Source of the DNA: Ceratothoa steindachneri
Lineage: Eukaryota > Arthropoda > Malacostraca > Isopoda > Cymothoidae
Direction of reading: 5' to 3'
DNA: 64,000 nucleotides
Assembly (NCBI GenBank): GCA_963969495.1
Contig: OZ018333.1
Location: forward strand, 17,949,937-18,013,936
The notes beneath the pieces were generated by a model. The model was given only the letters and a program-made list of their open reading frames with translations, did no database searches and was not told the DNA's origin. Shown piece by piece: positions 11,524 to 22,498 of the stretch (its first letter is position 1; every line of letters begins with the position of its first letter). A program made the translations under genes and the position numbers.

Positions 11524-14076
11524 TCGCTTCGTGCGCGGACACCGCCCATGGTCCGGACGATGTCCCGTACGCCATGCTTCGACACCTGGGTGAGCGAGGC
11601 ATGGCCTTTCTGTTAGATTTGTTCAACAGGATCTGGATGGAAGGTCTTCTCCCAGACTCCTGGCGAATCGCTCCTGTGCTCGCCTTTCGCAAACCGGGGA
11701 AAGATCACTCTACTCCGACCGGTTTCCGCCCAATCTCTCTAACCTCTTGCGTGTGCAAGTTGATGGAGAAATTGGTAAATGTTAGATTAGCCTTTTTCCT
11801 GGACAGCGGAGGCCATCTGTCTTCCGCACAGTGTGGCTTCCGCAAGTTCCACTCCACGTCGGATGCTCTGCTCCGACTGGAAAATGCCGTCTGCGAGACT
11901 TTCCTTCGTAGACAGCACTACCCCACGGTGTTTTTCGATCTGGAGAAGTCCTATAATACCGCATGGCGATACGGTATTATGGAGACTCTCCACACGATGG
12001 GGGCTAGGGGACGCCTCCCAATGTTTATATCTGAATTTTGGCGAGATCGTCGATTCCGCGTACGGGTGGGGGGAGCCCTCTCCGGCCCAAAGGAGCAGGA
12101 AGAGGGTGTCCCGAAGGGAAGTGTCCTCAGTGTCACACTCTTTGACCTGAGCATCAACGGCATCACCTCGGTGCTGCCGGAAGATGTTCTGGCTACGCTC
12201 TACGTGGACGACCTATCGATCTCTTTTGGCGCTGCCCAGATGCCAACTCTGGAGCGTCGACTCCAACAGGCATTGAACCGCGTCTCTCGCTATGCCGAAG
12301 CGCACAGGTTTCGGTTTTCTTTGGCCAAGACTAAGGTGGTGCACTTCTGCCGCCATCCACGGCTTCACCCCGACCCAGATTTGTTTCCTAATGGGGTGCG
12401 CCTGGATGTGGTTGAGTCGCACCGTTTCCTTGGTCTTTTATTCGACCGACGCCTCACCTGGGAGGCTCATATTCGCAGCCTTAGGGTCTCTTGTACCCGA
12501 GCCATGGACATTCTCCTCTCCGTGACGTTCGGCGCTTGGGGCGCTGATAGGGCTACTGCCTTACTTTTTTATCGATCCTTTGTTCGCTCGAAGCTCAACT
12601 ACGGATGCGAGTTTTATGCATCCGCAGCCGAGCGTTTATTGTGGAAGGTGGATTCGATCCACCACACCGGCCTTCGCCTTGCGACCGGTGCCTTCCGCAC
12701 TTCCCCCATTGAGAGCCTGTTGGTCGATGCTGGGGAGATGCCACTCGCTCTGCGCCGCGTGTAGTGCATCACTCGCCTGTACGCGCGAGCCCGGCGCCTT
12801 CCTCAGTCACCCGCAGCTCTCACTGCATCCGCAGCTGATCTCGATGGTGCCTATGCCGCCGAGAGACGCCAGTCATACCCTAAACCCAAAGGGCCAGGAA
12901 ACTCCTTCGAGGAGTAGATATAGTTCTTGGGCCGGTTGTGCCCCTGGTTCTGCCCAGGACGCCACGCTGGAGGGTACCATATTTGGCTATTTGTCGCCAC
13001 GCCTCTACTACCAAAGCTTATACCACGCCGGGAGTATTGCGTTCGACCTTTTTGGAGCACACATCGTGTCACGCTGGAACCGTGCCAGTGTATACGGATG
13101 GCTCCAAGTCCCAAGAGGAGGTCGGCTTCCATGCCGTATCCCCTCTGTTTGAAGTCAGCGGGGCTCTACCAGGCGCTGCGTCTGTCTTCACGGCCGAGCT
13201 GGTGGCAATACACCACTCGGTACGGGAGATTACGCGACGTGCCCGTTTCGGAGACCGGATTGTGATATATAGCGACTCACAAAGCGCCCTGAGTGCTCTC
13301 GGGGCATTGGAATCTCCGCATCCCCTGGTTCGCGATATCCGTGACGCCACGGTTTTGGCGAGCCGGGCAGATGTCGAGATTATCTTCTGCGGGGTTCCTG
13401 GACATGTAGGAATTGCGGGGAATGAGGGCGCCAAAGAGTCCGCGAGGACTCTGCGACCGGACCAGCGTTTCGCTCTTCCTCACACCGACTACATGGCAGG
13501 AATACGGGCAGCTCTTCGGACTGCTTGGCAAAGAAGATGGGAGACGGTCGAAGGGAACTTAAAGTTGCGTGCCATTGCGCCGCGACTGTTCCCATGGACC
13601 TATCCTCCAATGCCGCGGCGGCTTCAGGTCGCTTTCTGTCGTCTCCGAATCGGACACACTCGTGTGACGCATCGCTTTTTCGATGGAGCGCTCGCCTGCG
13701 CCCTATTGCAACCACTAGATCGTCTCTCAGACTGTTCGGCACATTCTTGTTGAATGTCCCAGTCTGGGTGATCTTCGCGCACGATACCTGTCCCGGTACC
13801 GGGATGGGGCGGGGTCGCTACCGCCTGTCCCTTGTACTCGGGACAGATTCGTGCACATTGACTTGTTGACTTTTTGGGGGAGGCCGGCCTTCTCCCTTTC
13901 ATTTAATCAGGTTTAATTGTTGTTTTTGTTATTGTTTTGTTATTGTTATTTCTTTTTATTGTTGTTTCTTGTTGAATTTTTAAAGTAGCCTAGAACTAGG
14001 CTGTTTGTTTACGGCGACATGCCTAATTCGGCAGTCGCCAGATAGCCCCTTAAATAAAAAAATAAAAATAAAAAAA
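11524..14076 (+). mobile_element. LINE copy C, begins mid-ORF2, joined directly to B
   Basis: Sequence restarts immediately after B's A-tail, inside ORF2 upstream of the RT (SCADTAHGPDDVPYAMLR), and runs to a separate 3' end at 14076. RT motifs are FFDLEKSYNTAWR, EGVPKGSVLSVTLF (Gln to Lys in motif B) and LYVDDLSISF. A long frame, 11526-12764, ends at an early TAG. RNase H continues in another frame (12938-13753) with IYSDSQSAL, FCGVPGHVGIAGNEGAKE and a frameshift before the C-terminal Cys block. Its 3'UTR is the short type found in D, and its tail is (TAAAA)-rich. The 13-bp duplication around 4713-14076 treats B plus C as one insertion. Confidence 0.87.
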
Positions 14077-14089
14077 TCATTTGAAAGCT

Positions 14090-15300
14090 AGGTATAGCTC
14101 TCAGGCTGGAGGCACCCCTGCTTCTGCTCAGGATGCCACTCTGGAGGGTACCACATTTGGCTATTTGTCGCCACGCCTCTGCTCCCAAAGCTTGTACTGC
14201 GCCGAGAGTATTGCGTTCGACCTTTTTGGAGCACACCTCGTGTCACGCTGGAACCGTGCCAGTGTATACGGATGGCTCCAAGTCCCAAGAGGGGGTCGGC
14301 TTCCACGCCGTTTCCTCCCTGTTTGAAGTCAGTAAGGCTCTGCCAGACGCTGCGTCTGTCTTAATTAACGGCTGAGCTGATGGCAATACACCACTCGGTA
14401 CTGGAGATTACGCAATGTGCCCGGTTCGGAGACCAGATTGTGATCTATAGCGACTCACAAAGCGGCCTGAGTGCTCTCGGGGCATTGGAATCTCTGCATC
14501 CCCTGGTTCGCAATATCCATGATGCCACAGTTTTGGCAAGCCATATGGATGTTGAGATTATCTTCTGCTGGGTTCCTGGACATGTAGGAATTGCGGCGAA
14601 TGAGTGCGCCAAAGAGTCCACTAGGACCCGATGACTGGACCAGTGTTTTGCTCTTCCTCACACTGACTACATGGCAGTAATATGGGCAGCTCTTCGAACT
14701 GTTTGGCAAAGAAGATGGGATACGGTCCAGGGGAACTTAAAGTTGCATGCCATTGCGCCGCGACTGTTCCCATGGACCTATCCCCCAATGCCGCGATGGC
14801 TTCAGGTTGCTCTCTGTCATCTCCAAATTGGGCACACTTGTGTGACGCATCTCCATTTGATGGATTGCTCGCCTGTGCCCTATTGTGATGACTGTGTCGT
14901 ATCCCAGACTGTTCGGCACATTCTTGTCCAATGTCTCAGTTTGGGTGATCGTCCTGCTCGTTACCTGTCCCGGTACCGGGATGGGTGGGGTCGCTCCCGC
15001 ATGTCCCTTATACTCAGGACGAGTGTGTGCTCCTTGACTGGTGGACTTGTAGACTTTTGGGGGAGGCCGGCCTTCTCCCTTTTATTTAACCATTTTTTAT
15101 TTATTTTTCCTTATTTGTCGCACTTTCCTGCACCGATGGGACCTCTCCCCGACACAGGAGCTTGCTTCCTAATTGTTATCTTCCCTTTTTATCGTTGTTT
15201 TGTTTTCATATTTTTATTTTAAAGTATCCTAGAGCTAGCCTGTGTGATTGCGGCAACTTATGCCCAAGTGGGCAGTCGCCAGATAACCTTCAGGAAAAAA
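14090..15300 (+). mobile_element. LINE copy A, right part (RNase H and 3'UTR)
   Basis: This resumes copy A directly after the target duplication, at the sequence that follows 4712 in intact copies (compare 48380). It encodes decayed RNase H (VYTDGSKSQEGVGFHAVSS, IYSDSQSGL, WVPGHVGIAANECAKE), a C-terminal Cys block (PYCDDCVV...HILVQC) and the long 3'UTR type, ending in GCAGTCGCCAGATAACC and a short A-run. Stops and frameshifts are spread throughout. Confidence 0.88.
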
Positions 15301-15849
15301 ATGGGCAAATAGTGTTTTACTCAATATTTATTATTTTGTAATTTTATAAATTATGATAGATTGAATATATATACATCCCTTCAATTTATATCATGTTTTT
15401 TGTTGTTTCAACATAAAAACTGATTAAAAAATCGAAATCATTATTTACTTTGTGAATGTTGCTACCAAAAATGGTATTTTATAATGTTTTTCCACTTGAT
15501 GCTACTTATTTTTCATTTTTATCTTTTTTTTTTAAATAGTCATTTGCTTTATTATTTAAACAATTTGCTAAATACATATCTTAATATCCTTAGTTACCAA
15601 CTTTGAGAAGTGCTCTAATTTTTTCATAATTGGATCCAAACCATATCTGGATTGACACCCAGCATAATTTCCTATTAACATGTAAATCATATCTGACCTA
15701 TGTCTCCAACTAGTCACAATTTGTAAGTTCATTTTCAAGGTCCCTTGTAAGTTTTTGGTCTGTCCCTTGTAAGTTTTTGGTCATGTGGAGAGATGTCATG
15801 GAGGAAGAAGGTTGGGAGAGTAGACACAAGAACATAAGAAAAGGATTCT
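15301..15849. other. AT-rich intron 1 sequence, nothing recognised
   Basis: This is low-complexity AT-rich sequence with a short direct repeat near 15740-15780 (GTCCCTTGTAAGTTTTTGGT twice). I see no coding or element ends. Confidence 0.5.
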
Positions 15850-16180
15850 GCAAAAGGCAGCTCCTGTTCGCATCACCCAGTTCAGTCTCACCTAGCATCC
15901 TCATCCATAAATCTGTTCAATCTATTCTTAAAACTCTGCAGGGACAACGCTTTTATCACTTGTATCACTTGACTAGTCAGCCTATTCCATTCATCTACCA
16001 CTCGATTTGTAAACCAGTTTCTATCAGTCTCTCCTAAACCTAAACTTGTCCATCTTAAACCCATTGCTATGTGACCTATCTAGTTCACTAAAAAATAAGA
16101 ACCTTGCATATGTCTCCCCTATTATAACCTTGTACCCTCAAACTTTTCTCCTTTCTAACATTGCCTTGGTGTATAGTGCT
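15850..16180 (-). pseudogene. Relic of a CR1/Jockey-like LINE reverse transcriptase C terminus
   Basis: On the minus strand, broken frames read SHSNGFKMDKFRFRRD, then NWFTNRVVDEWNRLTSQV, then SFKNRLNRFMDEDAR. This resembles the conserved C-terminal tail of CR1-like and related non-LTR polymerases, where an FxNRVVxEWNxL block precedes a SFKNRLD block. It differs from the dominant LINE in this window, which has RNase H and a CCHC tail. Stops interrupt it, and only the C-terminal 100 or so codons survive. Confidence 0.65.
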
Positions 16181-17002
16181 CTTGGCTGCTGCTATTTGAC
16201 TCCTCAACTCTGAGCAATCTCATCTCAGGAAGTCACCAGCCCTCAAACTGGTCATAGTTGCCCTTCCCCGATACTCTCCTCACTCGCATAGAGCTTGCAG
16301 TGACTTTCACACATGTATTCCAATAAAACTTGGATCTTATTACGATTGGGCATCCCAAGGTTTTTGCACCCTTCTAACTGAACCTAGCCTATTCTAGTTT
16401 GGGTTAGGTTAGGTTAGGTTTTATTAGGGTTGAAAAAAAAAAAACCCCTTAATATGCCACATTGATGAGGATGTACATCATTAACACTAAAGACTGAGGT
16501 CAAGAGAGTGTGTGTTGTTTTAATTGCGCTCCCTGTCCCTTTTCAATCTTGCACAGTCTACTTATTGGATAGTGAAGTGTACGCTATGATCAGAATGACA
16601 TCCAGAAACAAGTTACTTACTTAGAGGCACTTAAATGTACAAGCCTGATTCCCTCCCCTCCACACTTTCACAGTTAACCAATATCATTTCGAGCTCTTTG
16701 TACACAGCCACTCATCCTTTTGTCAAGGCTAAATTGGTCTTCATAACAATAGGGATACCATGTGCTGTAGCAGCTCAGGCAGAAAGGGTTTGTCTCCTGG
16801 CATAAAGCCCCAGCCCCCTTACAAACCACCCTCCATACATTTGCTTCTCAGTCAGCTCCTTCAGGTGTAAAATGAATAAAGAGTGTAAATATCCTTTATT
16901 TTGAAGCTGAATATTCATTAAAGATTCTTTGCATACTTGGTGCAGACATCTACATAGATGGTAGTAGTGGTTTGCCACCCTGCCTTTATCCAGGCGGATT
17001 CC
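16181..17002. other. Intron 1 spacer with short TTAGG run and SINE-tail motif
   Basis: At about 16396-16412 there are three TTAGG units, the arthropod telomere motif, far too few to be functional. Around 16580-16605 a motif similar to the tRNA-SINE tail (ATGATCAGAATGACATC) appears without a clear body. Nothing else is recognised. Confidence 0.45.
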
Positions 17003-17367
17003 AACCAGATAATGAAAGACATAAAGATTAGTAGGACAATTGCTGGTGAACCAGAGGGCACTGGAGGAGGGTCCTCTTTGAGGAGAGGCGCTAGGAAGGA
17101 TTATGTTTTAACGCTCAAACAGCGTTTGGATGGAACCTTCATCACCCTGGGGCAGAGTGACCCATTCTGCATCAGAGGTATGTGGATATAGATACCCATC
17201 AGCAGAATTCCTTGGAATAGAGAGAAGATGGGAGAGGAAAGAAAGCAGTGTTATAATCAGCTGTGTGTGTAATGAGAAGTGTAAGATCTACCCACCCCCA
17301 GTACATGGCTGAGTACAGCGTATCCACCAACTGGTAATTAGATGATGCTTTACTGGTAAGCCAGCAG
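17003..17367 (-). mobile_element. tRNA-derived SINE, copy 1
   Basis: This copy is oriented minus, with a head at 17340-17367 and a tail at 17003-17040. The tail (plus strand CAGATAATGAAAGACATAAA) matches tails at 37043 and 53912. The head, read minus (GGCTTACCAGTAAAGCATCATC), aligns with the better tRNA-like head at 54324. Body similarity to the 37-kb and 54-kb copies is visible around 17200-17260. It is old and diverged, so the limits are approximate. Confidence 0.55.
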
Positions 17368-17443
17368 TACCAGGGTAGCCAATCTGTGTGCTTCAACTTA
17401 ATTATCTTATTGATTTTTTTTTTTCTTGCCATTTATCTTTCAG

Positions 17444-17560
17444 ACGAAGGGCTTACATTTGATGATGATGATGTATTTCAGTGTGGTAAATGTAAAAGTG
17501 AGTTTTCTTCCCTGAGGGCTTTTCTTTTACACAAAAGGAATCAGTGCTCAGTTTCAAAAG
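17444..17560 (+). CDS. ZNF341: ZNF341-like exon 2 (N-terminal C2HC finger)
   Basis: The acceptor is TTTATCTTTCAG and the donor is AAAAG|GTGAGG. The exon begins in phase 1 and ends in phase 1. It encodes [20 protein letters not shown], then [15 protein letters not shown], an atypical finger with ligands Cys, Cys, His, Cys. Human ZNF341 has the same lone C2HC finger with the same FxCGKCK...AF..HK..QC pattern, preceded by an acidic DDEDVF stretch. This exon is one of the two strongest ortholog markers. Confidence 0.92.
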
Positions 17561-18409
17561 GTGAGGAAGTTTGGGGGTAACAATCTTGTTCGGTGTTCCA
17601 AAATTTATATCTGGGTGCATTTTTTTTGCCAGTTTTCATAATAGTGTTCCAGAAGCCAGAAAATATGGCAAGGTGTGTGGATAGTGTAGCAAGGGTAGTC
17701 ACTGTGGTACACCTGGAGTAACAGCAGCATTCCCAGGCTCGGTGCCTAGAGTCCCCCATCCCCCCCGCGTGCAACCAGTCCTAACACCAGCAAGTGGACC
17801 TGCAGCTAATATATTAGCTTTCTGCATGAAGCAGTCTCTGCTATTGCTCTTAAAATTTGAGAAAACAAAACAAATAATAATAATATTCCGTAAATAGTGG
17901 GAATATAACTCCAATGCTATAGAACATGTAAGCTTTATAGAGTATACCAGGCTATGGCTTTGCCACTTCCCCCTACAGGGGTAGCTTGCGCTTCGCTACT
18001 AAGATTATAATCTTTAAAAAAGCAGCCATGGTTAAATTTTTATAAATTTTATGACTTCGCCAATTATAATAATTTTAAAAAGGAACTCTAAACTGAATTT
18101 CCCCCCTTTCAAAATATCACGTTGCTAAAATATCGAGTTATAGAAGAAGAAAAAGATATATAAAAATAAATTTCTGAACTTCCATTTGTAATTCTTTTGT
18201 TTTTTGATATTATAAAAGAATTATTAGAAATAACTTTGATAAAAAACATGTCATAACCAAACTAAGATGAAATTATTATTCAAATACTCCAAAAAATCCC
18301 CTTAAATTATAGTTAGTGATGCTGATGATGATTATACTGTAAGATAAAAATAGTACAGTAAAAAAGAGATGAGAATGCCTGTATTTCTGTCACAACCTTG
18401 GGAAGAGAC
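17561..18409. other. Intron 2 spacer, nothing recognised
   Basis: AT-rich intron sequence. A short GC-richer stretch near 17950-17995 (CCCCCTACAGGGGTAGC...) could be part of an unrecognised repeat. No coding signal. Confidence 0.5.
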
Positions 18410-18663
18410 TGACTTCCATTTTATTTGATTCTTTGTTGTAGGTCGCATGTTCCTGCGCCGGGTAGAGGCGGGGCCTACCCCCAATGGCGGATTGCGCTTC
18501 CTTTTTGTTGCCTTTTCCCTTGTTTTTTAGCCTTTGTTTCTAGGGTTATTTTCATGTTGTTTTTTTTTATCTATCCTAGTATTAGGCTGTAGCTTGGTTA
18601 CGGCGTCCTCTTGCCCTAGTAGGCAGTTGCCAGATGGACTCGTAAAATAATAATAATAAAAAA
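18410..18663 (+). mobile_element. LINE 3'-end fragment (5'-truncated)
   Basis: The fragment starts near the ORF2 stop (CCATTTTATTTGATT) and carries the long 3'UTR type: TTGTAGGTCGCATGTTCCTG, a GC-rich segment, CCTAGTATTAGGCT (a decayed hairpin) and GGCAGTTGCCAGATGG followed by an (AAT)/A tail. It matches the 39.3-kb fragment better than copies B-D, so it belongs to an older subfamily. Confidence 0.85.
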
Positions 18664-18904
18664 ATTATCACAATTTCCATAGCTTTTGTCAGAGAAAATC
18701 CAAGGCTTCTACCATTGGGGTACAATAACCTACAGTTATAAATTATGTGTAAAAGTTATGAAAATTTGGATGAAGACAACATTTTTCTAGCGTTTACTAG
18801 AAAAATTGAAATGTCTAAAATGATCCAAACAACAGTGAAAGTTCTATTGAAATACAATGATTAAGTTATTTGTGGAAAACCATTATAAGGTTATAACCAA
18901 TTAT

Positions 18905-20710
18905 TATCTAGTGCGGAGGCCTTTATTCTTGATGATGCTCTGACGTATCCTGCCACAGGAACAAACCCTGTTATCACTCGCGCACACTAATCTTGCTCCA
19001 TTCATCTGAAAGAATTTTCCAGAGTTCTTGAGCTGTTTTCAGATTCCTCGCTTTACTCCTCTCCCCAAGTGTCTCAGACATTTTCACTGGGATTCAAGTC
19101 TGGATACTGTGGATTTCATAACAGTGATGTACTGGCTGTCTAGGAAGTTGTTTTTAGCACGAGACTCTTTATAAGTTACTATGTCAATCTGTAGGTAGGA
19201 TGATCAGTCGGTCAGATGTAACCATTTTACTTTTCAATGAGTTTTTTGGCAATATTGTAACTATTCAGCCGATTCAAACAAAATTTGAAACCCTTATGTT
19301 GTTTTGCATTTTCCTTTGAATGATATTATTGCCAAAGTCCTCCCAAGGTTAGCCAGGGAATTATTGAAAGTTTTGAAGGTCATAAGTCAGAATAATTGAA
19401 AGCCTGCAACTTAGGTCTGTTGATTTTTTTTATTATTATTGGTAGCGGATTTACTACCAATCTGAATTCACTCAGTGCCATTATTTTTCTGTGGGGACCT
19501 ACTGATTAATGCCGATTCCCACTTGGGGAAGCTGACCCAAAGTGCGACTCCATCTGGTGAGTAACCACACCCGAAGTGGCTTAACTTTGCTAAATAAGAA
19601 GTGTGTTTCCACCTGGCTACGCTGTACCCAATTCAGCAATGTTTTCACTGATTCCGGCATATGGTAGGAGGTATTATTCTGAATATAAGTTTAGGGTAGG
19701 CTTCTGAGGTTCACAGATGGGGCAAAGAATGGTATTGTAGCAATTCCTTCTACACTTGTGCATTCACTGTGTTCCGTATGCGCACAAGTGACCCATTGCT
19801 TTCTACCAAGATCATGCCACTTCCTCTACTAAACACCCTTTTCGGTGCAATTGACAGATAATCGCCGACTCTGCCACGAATGAAACTCTTGACATTGGAT
19901 CTGAAAAAATTGAACTTAGATTTATCACTGGAGTGGACTTGGCTCCATCGGTTATCTAACCATGTAACATGGTCAGTGGTGATTGCAAGACAAGCCTTCT
20001 TGTTCTTCAAGTTGATCAATTGCTTGACGATTGGGTGTGCGAGTTGAAAGGTTGTCTTCCTCTAGCTGACATGACAGAGTCTGCCTAGAGACATTGATGG
20101 CCAAAATCTCACTAATCTCTCCATAAATTGCTGCTCTGTCTTGAAAATGTTCCTTCACAATTGGATAATGGCCCTGTGTTACCTTTTTTAGGTCCCCCTT
20201 GGCATACAAGTTGATTTGCCATCTTTACAAAGACTGTTTCATCATAAGTTGACAGAATATTATGGACTACACTTTCGGATTGCTCGACAGTCTCCACAAT
20301 GGTTCCATTTGAAATTTCATCTTCCAGGCGCAGCTTTATGATCAGCTTGCAGACATATGTGTGTGACAGATTTCTTAGGATGTTACCTGGATGACAGCTG
20401 GCAAAAGAGTGATTTAACGTACAGAAGATTGAACTTAAGCTAGTTGCACTGCAAACAATGCCGGTTCTCACTACAAGAAACCTAAGCATTCAGTTCATTT
20501 TGTACACTTCATTTATTCTAGTACTCATAAATTGCTCATCTGCTGATAACTTTATTTATATTTAAATTTGCATAACCTATACTCACATTTATACCTATGT
20601 TATTGTGCACCAATTTGGGAAACATTGGAATTTCTCTGGCAATTGTTATGAAAGATGTGATAGACATACTGGCATTCTGATCTTTTTGGACAATAGTGTA
20701 TAAGAGTTTA
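18905..20710 (-). pseudogene. Tc1-like transposase pseudogene, interrupted
   Basis: On the minus strand the N-terminal half (20360-19745) reads KLRLEDEISNGTIVETVEQS, a PKKxTQGHYPIVKEHFQDRA-like segment, an INVSRQTLSCQLEEDN block and VHSSDKSKFNFF, the first catalytic Asp block of a DD34E enzyme. The C-terminal part (19112-18905) reads KTAQELWKILSDEWSKI and a KNKGL ending. These two halves are separated by about 600 bp that includes a 5S-derived SINE (19490-19636). Several stops and frameshifts are visible. A plausible 5' terminal repeat read minus from about 20706 is ATACACTATTGTCCAAAAAG. It lies in intron 2 and is non-functional. Confidence 0.78.
19490..19636 (-). mobile_element. 5S-rRNA-derived SINE, copy 1
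   Basis: Read on the minus strand, CAAAGTTAAGCCACTTCGGG and TGTGGTTACTCACCAGATGG match the middle of eukaryotic 5S rRNA (GAAGTTAAGC, TCGGG, GGTTAGTAC, GGATGG), that is, box A to box C of the internal promoter. The 3' tail (CAGTAGGTCCCCAC) matches the copies at 34708 and 52560. It is inserted in the Tc1 relic. Confidence 0.72.
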
Positions 20711-21151
20711 TTATATCTCCACACCCAAAAGATACAAGAAATCTCAGGTTTTTCAATGATGTTTGATATTGAAGAGTAAAATGTTGAGTAGATCTATTGT
20801 GATCTTTTTGTTTTATTTTTATGCTTATGAATTTGAGTTATTTATTGCAGTTAATTGTGTTTAGACTTCAGCCATGTTGATACTATTTGATTGAACCAAA
20901 TTTCAATAAATGTATGAACAAATGGCGCTTGAGCCAATGAAGGTGTAGCAAAATGGGTGAAGATAGGAAAGTTCTGTTGTACCAATCCCATCCTACCACA
21001 CACTGCATTTGGTACATTAGGTGTATGTAATAAAGTGTTCCTGAATACAAATTTGAGACCCGTTGGGAGAACTGGATCAACCCCTCCATCTCTCTCTAAT
21101 GGGTGATTTATAATACCCCTCTCCCCTGACCAAATGCATCTTCTCATTTAG
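20711..21151. other. End of intron 2, nothing recognised
   Basis: AT-rich sequence leading to the exon 3 acceptor. No repeat family recognised. Confidence 0.5.
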
Positions 21152-21273
21152 TGAAATCAGGCAGTACCCAGGAGCCAGAGTGTGAGTCCCTGACAGTAGT
21201 GAGCGACAGCAACACTGGATCTCCACTGGATCAACAAGTGACATCATCGATGACTCCAGAGGATCAAGAGGAG
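21152..21273 (+). CDS. ZNF341: ZNF341-like exon 3
   Basis: The acceptor is TTCTCATTTAG and the donor is GAG|GTGAGA. It starts in phase 1 (completing a Val codon with exon 2) and ends in phase 0. It encodes KSGSTQEPECESLTVVSDSN, then a Ser/Thr-rich stretch ending TPEDQEE. There is no domain; in vertebrate ZNF341 the corresponding region is a low-complexity linker. Support comes from splice sites and phase rather than similarity. Confidence 0.72.
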
Positions 21274-21977
21274 GTGAGATACGGAGGGGGGCTGATCCTC
21301 AAATGGATTTTCTTCGGATGCACATGGGCATACAGTGTGCTCATGGATTTAAATGCCTACTCGCTCAACTTGCGCTTGAGGGTTGTTTGGTGGGGGCACT
21401 CAACAGTACTAGCATGTTGAGGGGAGGGGGGTAGTGGAAGGAGAAAGGGGTAATCCACAGTGAGTCAAGAGAGATGGGTGATTGGTGTGGGGCTGGTCGA
21501 TTAGGTAGATTGGGTTGGCTCTGGGTGATAGGTGGCTTGGTTTTGGCTGAATGGTGGATTTGGGGTTATGGCAGAACTTCTATGTTTTTATTAGAGTTTA
21601 ACATGAGAGTGAATGTAGTTGGAGGTTGGGATGATAGGCTGAAGGAAGGATTAGGAAAAATCATTTGCTATTTGTTTACACAAAAGTGTTTGTATAGAGT
21701 AATATTTAGGAAATTTTGACAGGATACAATTTTCAATAATGGATTAATATTATTGAAGCATTTTCCAGAGGTGGAATTTTTTAGGCTTTTAAAAAGGTTG
21801 AAATTTGAAGGTGCTAAGAGAAAATTTTGATAGGAAGGAATGAGTTACAATTATGACTCATATTAACAGGAAGGTTCAATAGGACTAAGAACTGTAGTAC
21901 ATTGTAAGAGATTTATTCAGAAACTAGTTTCCAAAGTGAGTAGACTTCCATCTTCAGTATGACAATGATATTTGGAC
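21274..21977. other. Start of intron 3, nothing recognised
   Basis: G/T-rich sequence up to 21580, then AT-rich, ending in the 13-bp target site of copy D. No element or coding signal recognised. Confidence 0.5.
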
Positions 21978-21990
21978 TCCTAGTTTGTTT
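21978..21990. repeat. Target-site duplication of LINE copy D, left
   Basis: TCCTAGTTTGTTT is repeated exactly at 28859-28871, immediately outside the A-tail of copy D. Confidence 0.97.
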
Positions 21991-22352
21991 CCCCGTAAGG
22001 GCCGCGGCGATTTGCCATCCTGGCCGCCGTGCTGACGGGACTCAGCACCCCGTCCGGCCCCAGCTTAGCCTCTCTTCCTTCCTTCAAAACACTTGTTTCC
22101 TCTCTTTTCACACAACCTCTCACACAACTTTCTCTGGTCAGCCTCTAATTTCACAGGGTAGATGCTGACCTTCCTTTCAGCCAACCATCCCACTGAGGGG
22201 GTGGGGGACAATGTTCCCTAACCCCTGAGCTCCGGTCTGGGGTGGCTGGTTTTTAACTACCTGCTTCATCCCCACCCATACCTTCCTCACATCCCTTTTC
22301 CTCTCGTCTTCAAAATCTATCATTTTTACGCCGTGTCTAAGGTGGAGCCACC

Positions 22353-22466
22353 ATGCCGATGGACTGCCAGGCCACCAGGCGGGAGGGGTGGTCCCAAATG
22401 GCGGCGCCTGGCTCTGCCGGGCCTGCAAGCACCTCTTGCAGTGCGGGCAACTGTGAGAGGTGGTGA
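22353..22466 (+). promoter_or_regulatory. Upstream ORF in LINE copy D leader
   Basis: A 37-codon ORF with an ATG in strong context (CCACCATGC), ending TGG TGA. It corresponds to the uORFs of B and F. A 1-bp change in D puts it out of frame with the downstream ORF1 ATG at 22499. Confidence 0.45.
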
Positions 22467-22498
22467 GCTGTTGCGTCCCGTGTAAATAAGAGGGTCAC

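Noticed and set aside
16396..16412. Telomere repeat (TTAGG)
   Set aside because: Only about three units, too short for a telomere or even a clear interstitial block; used only as weak support for arthropod origin.
16957..17193. Possible extra exon (VVVVCHPAFIQ...)
   Set aside because: It overlaps the tRNA-type SINE, and exons 1 and 2 already join in phase without it.
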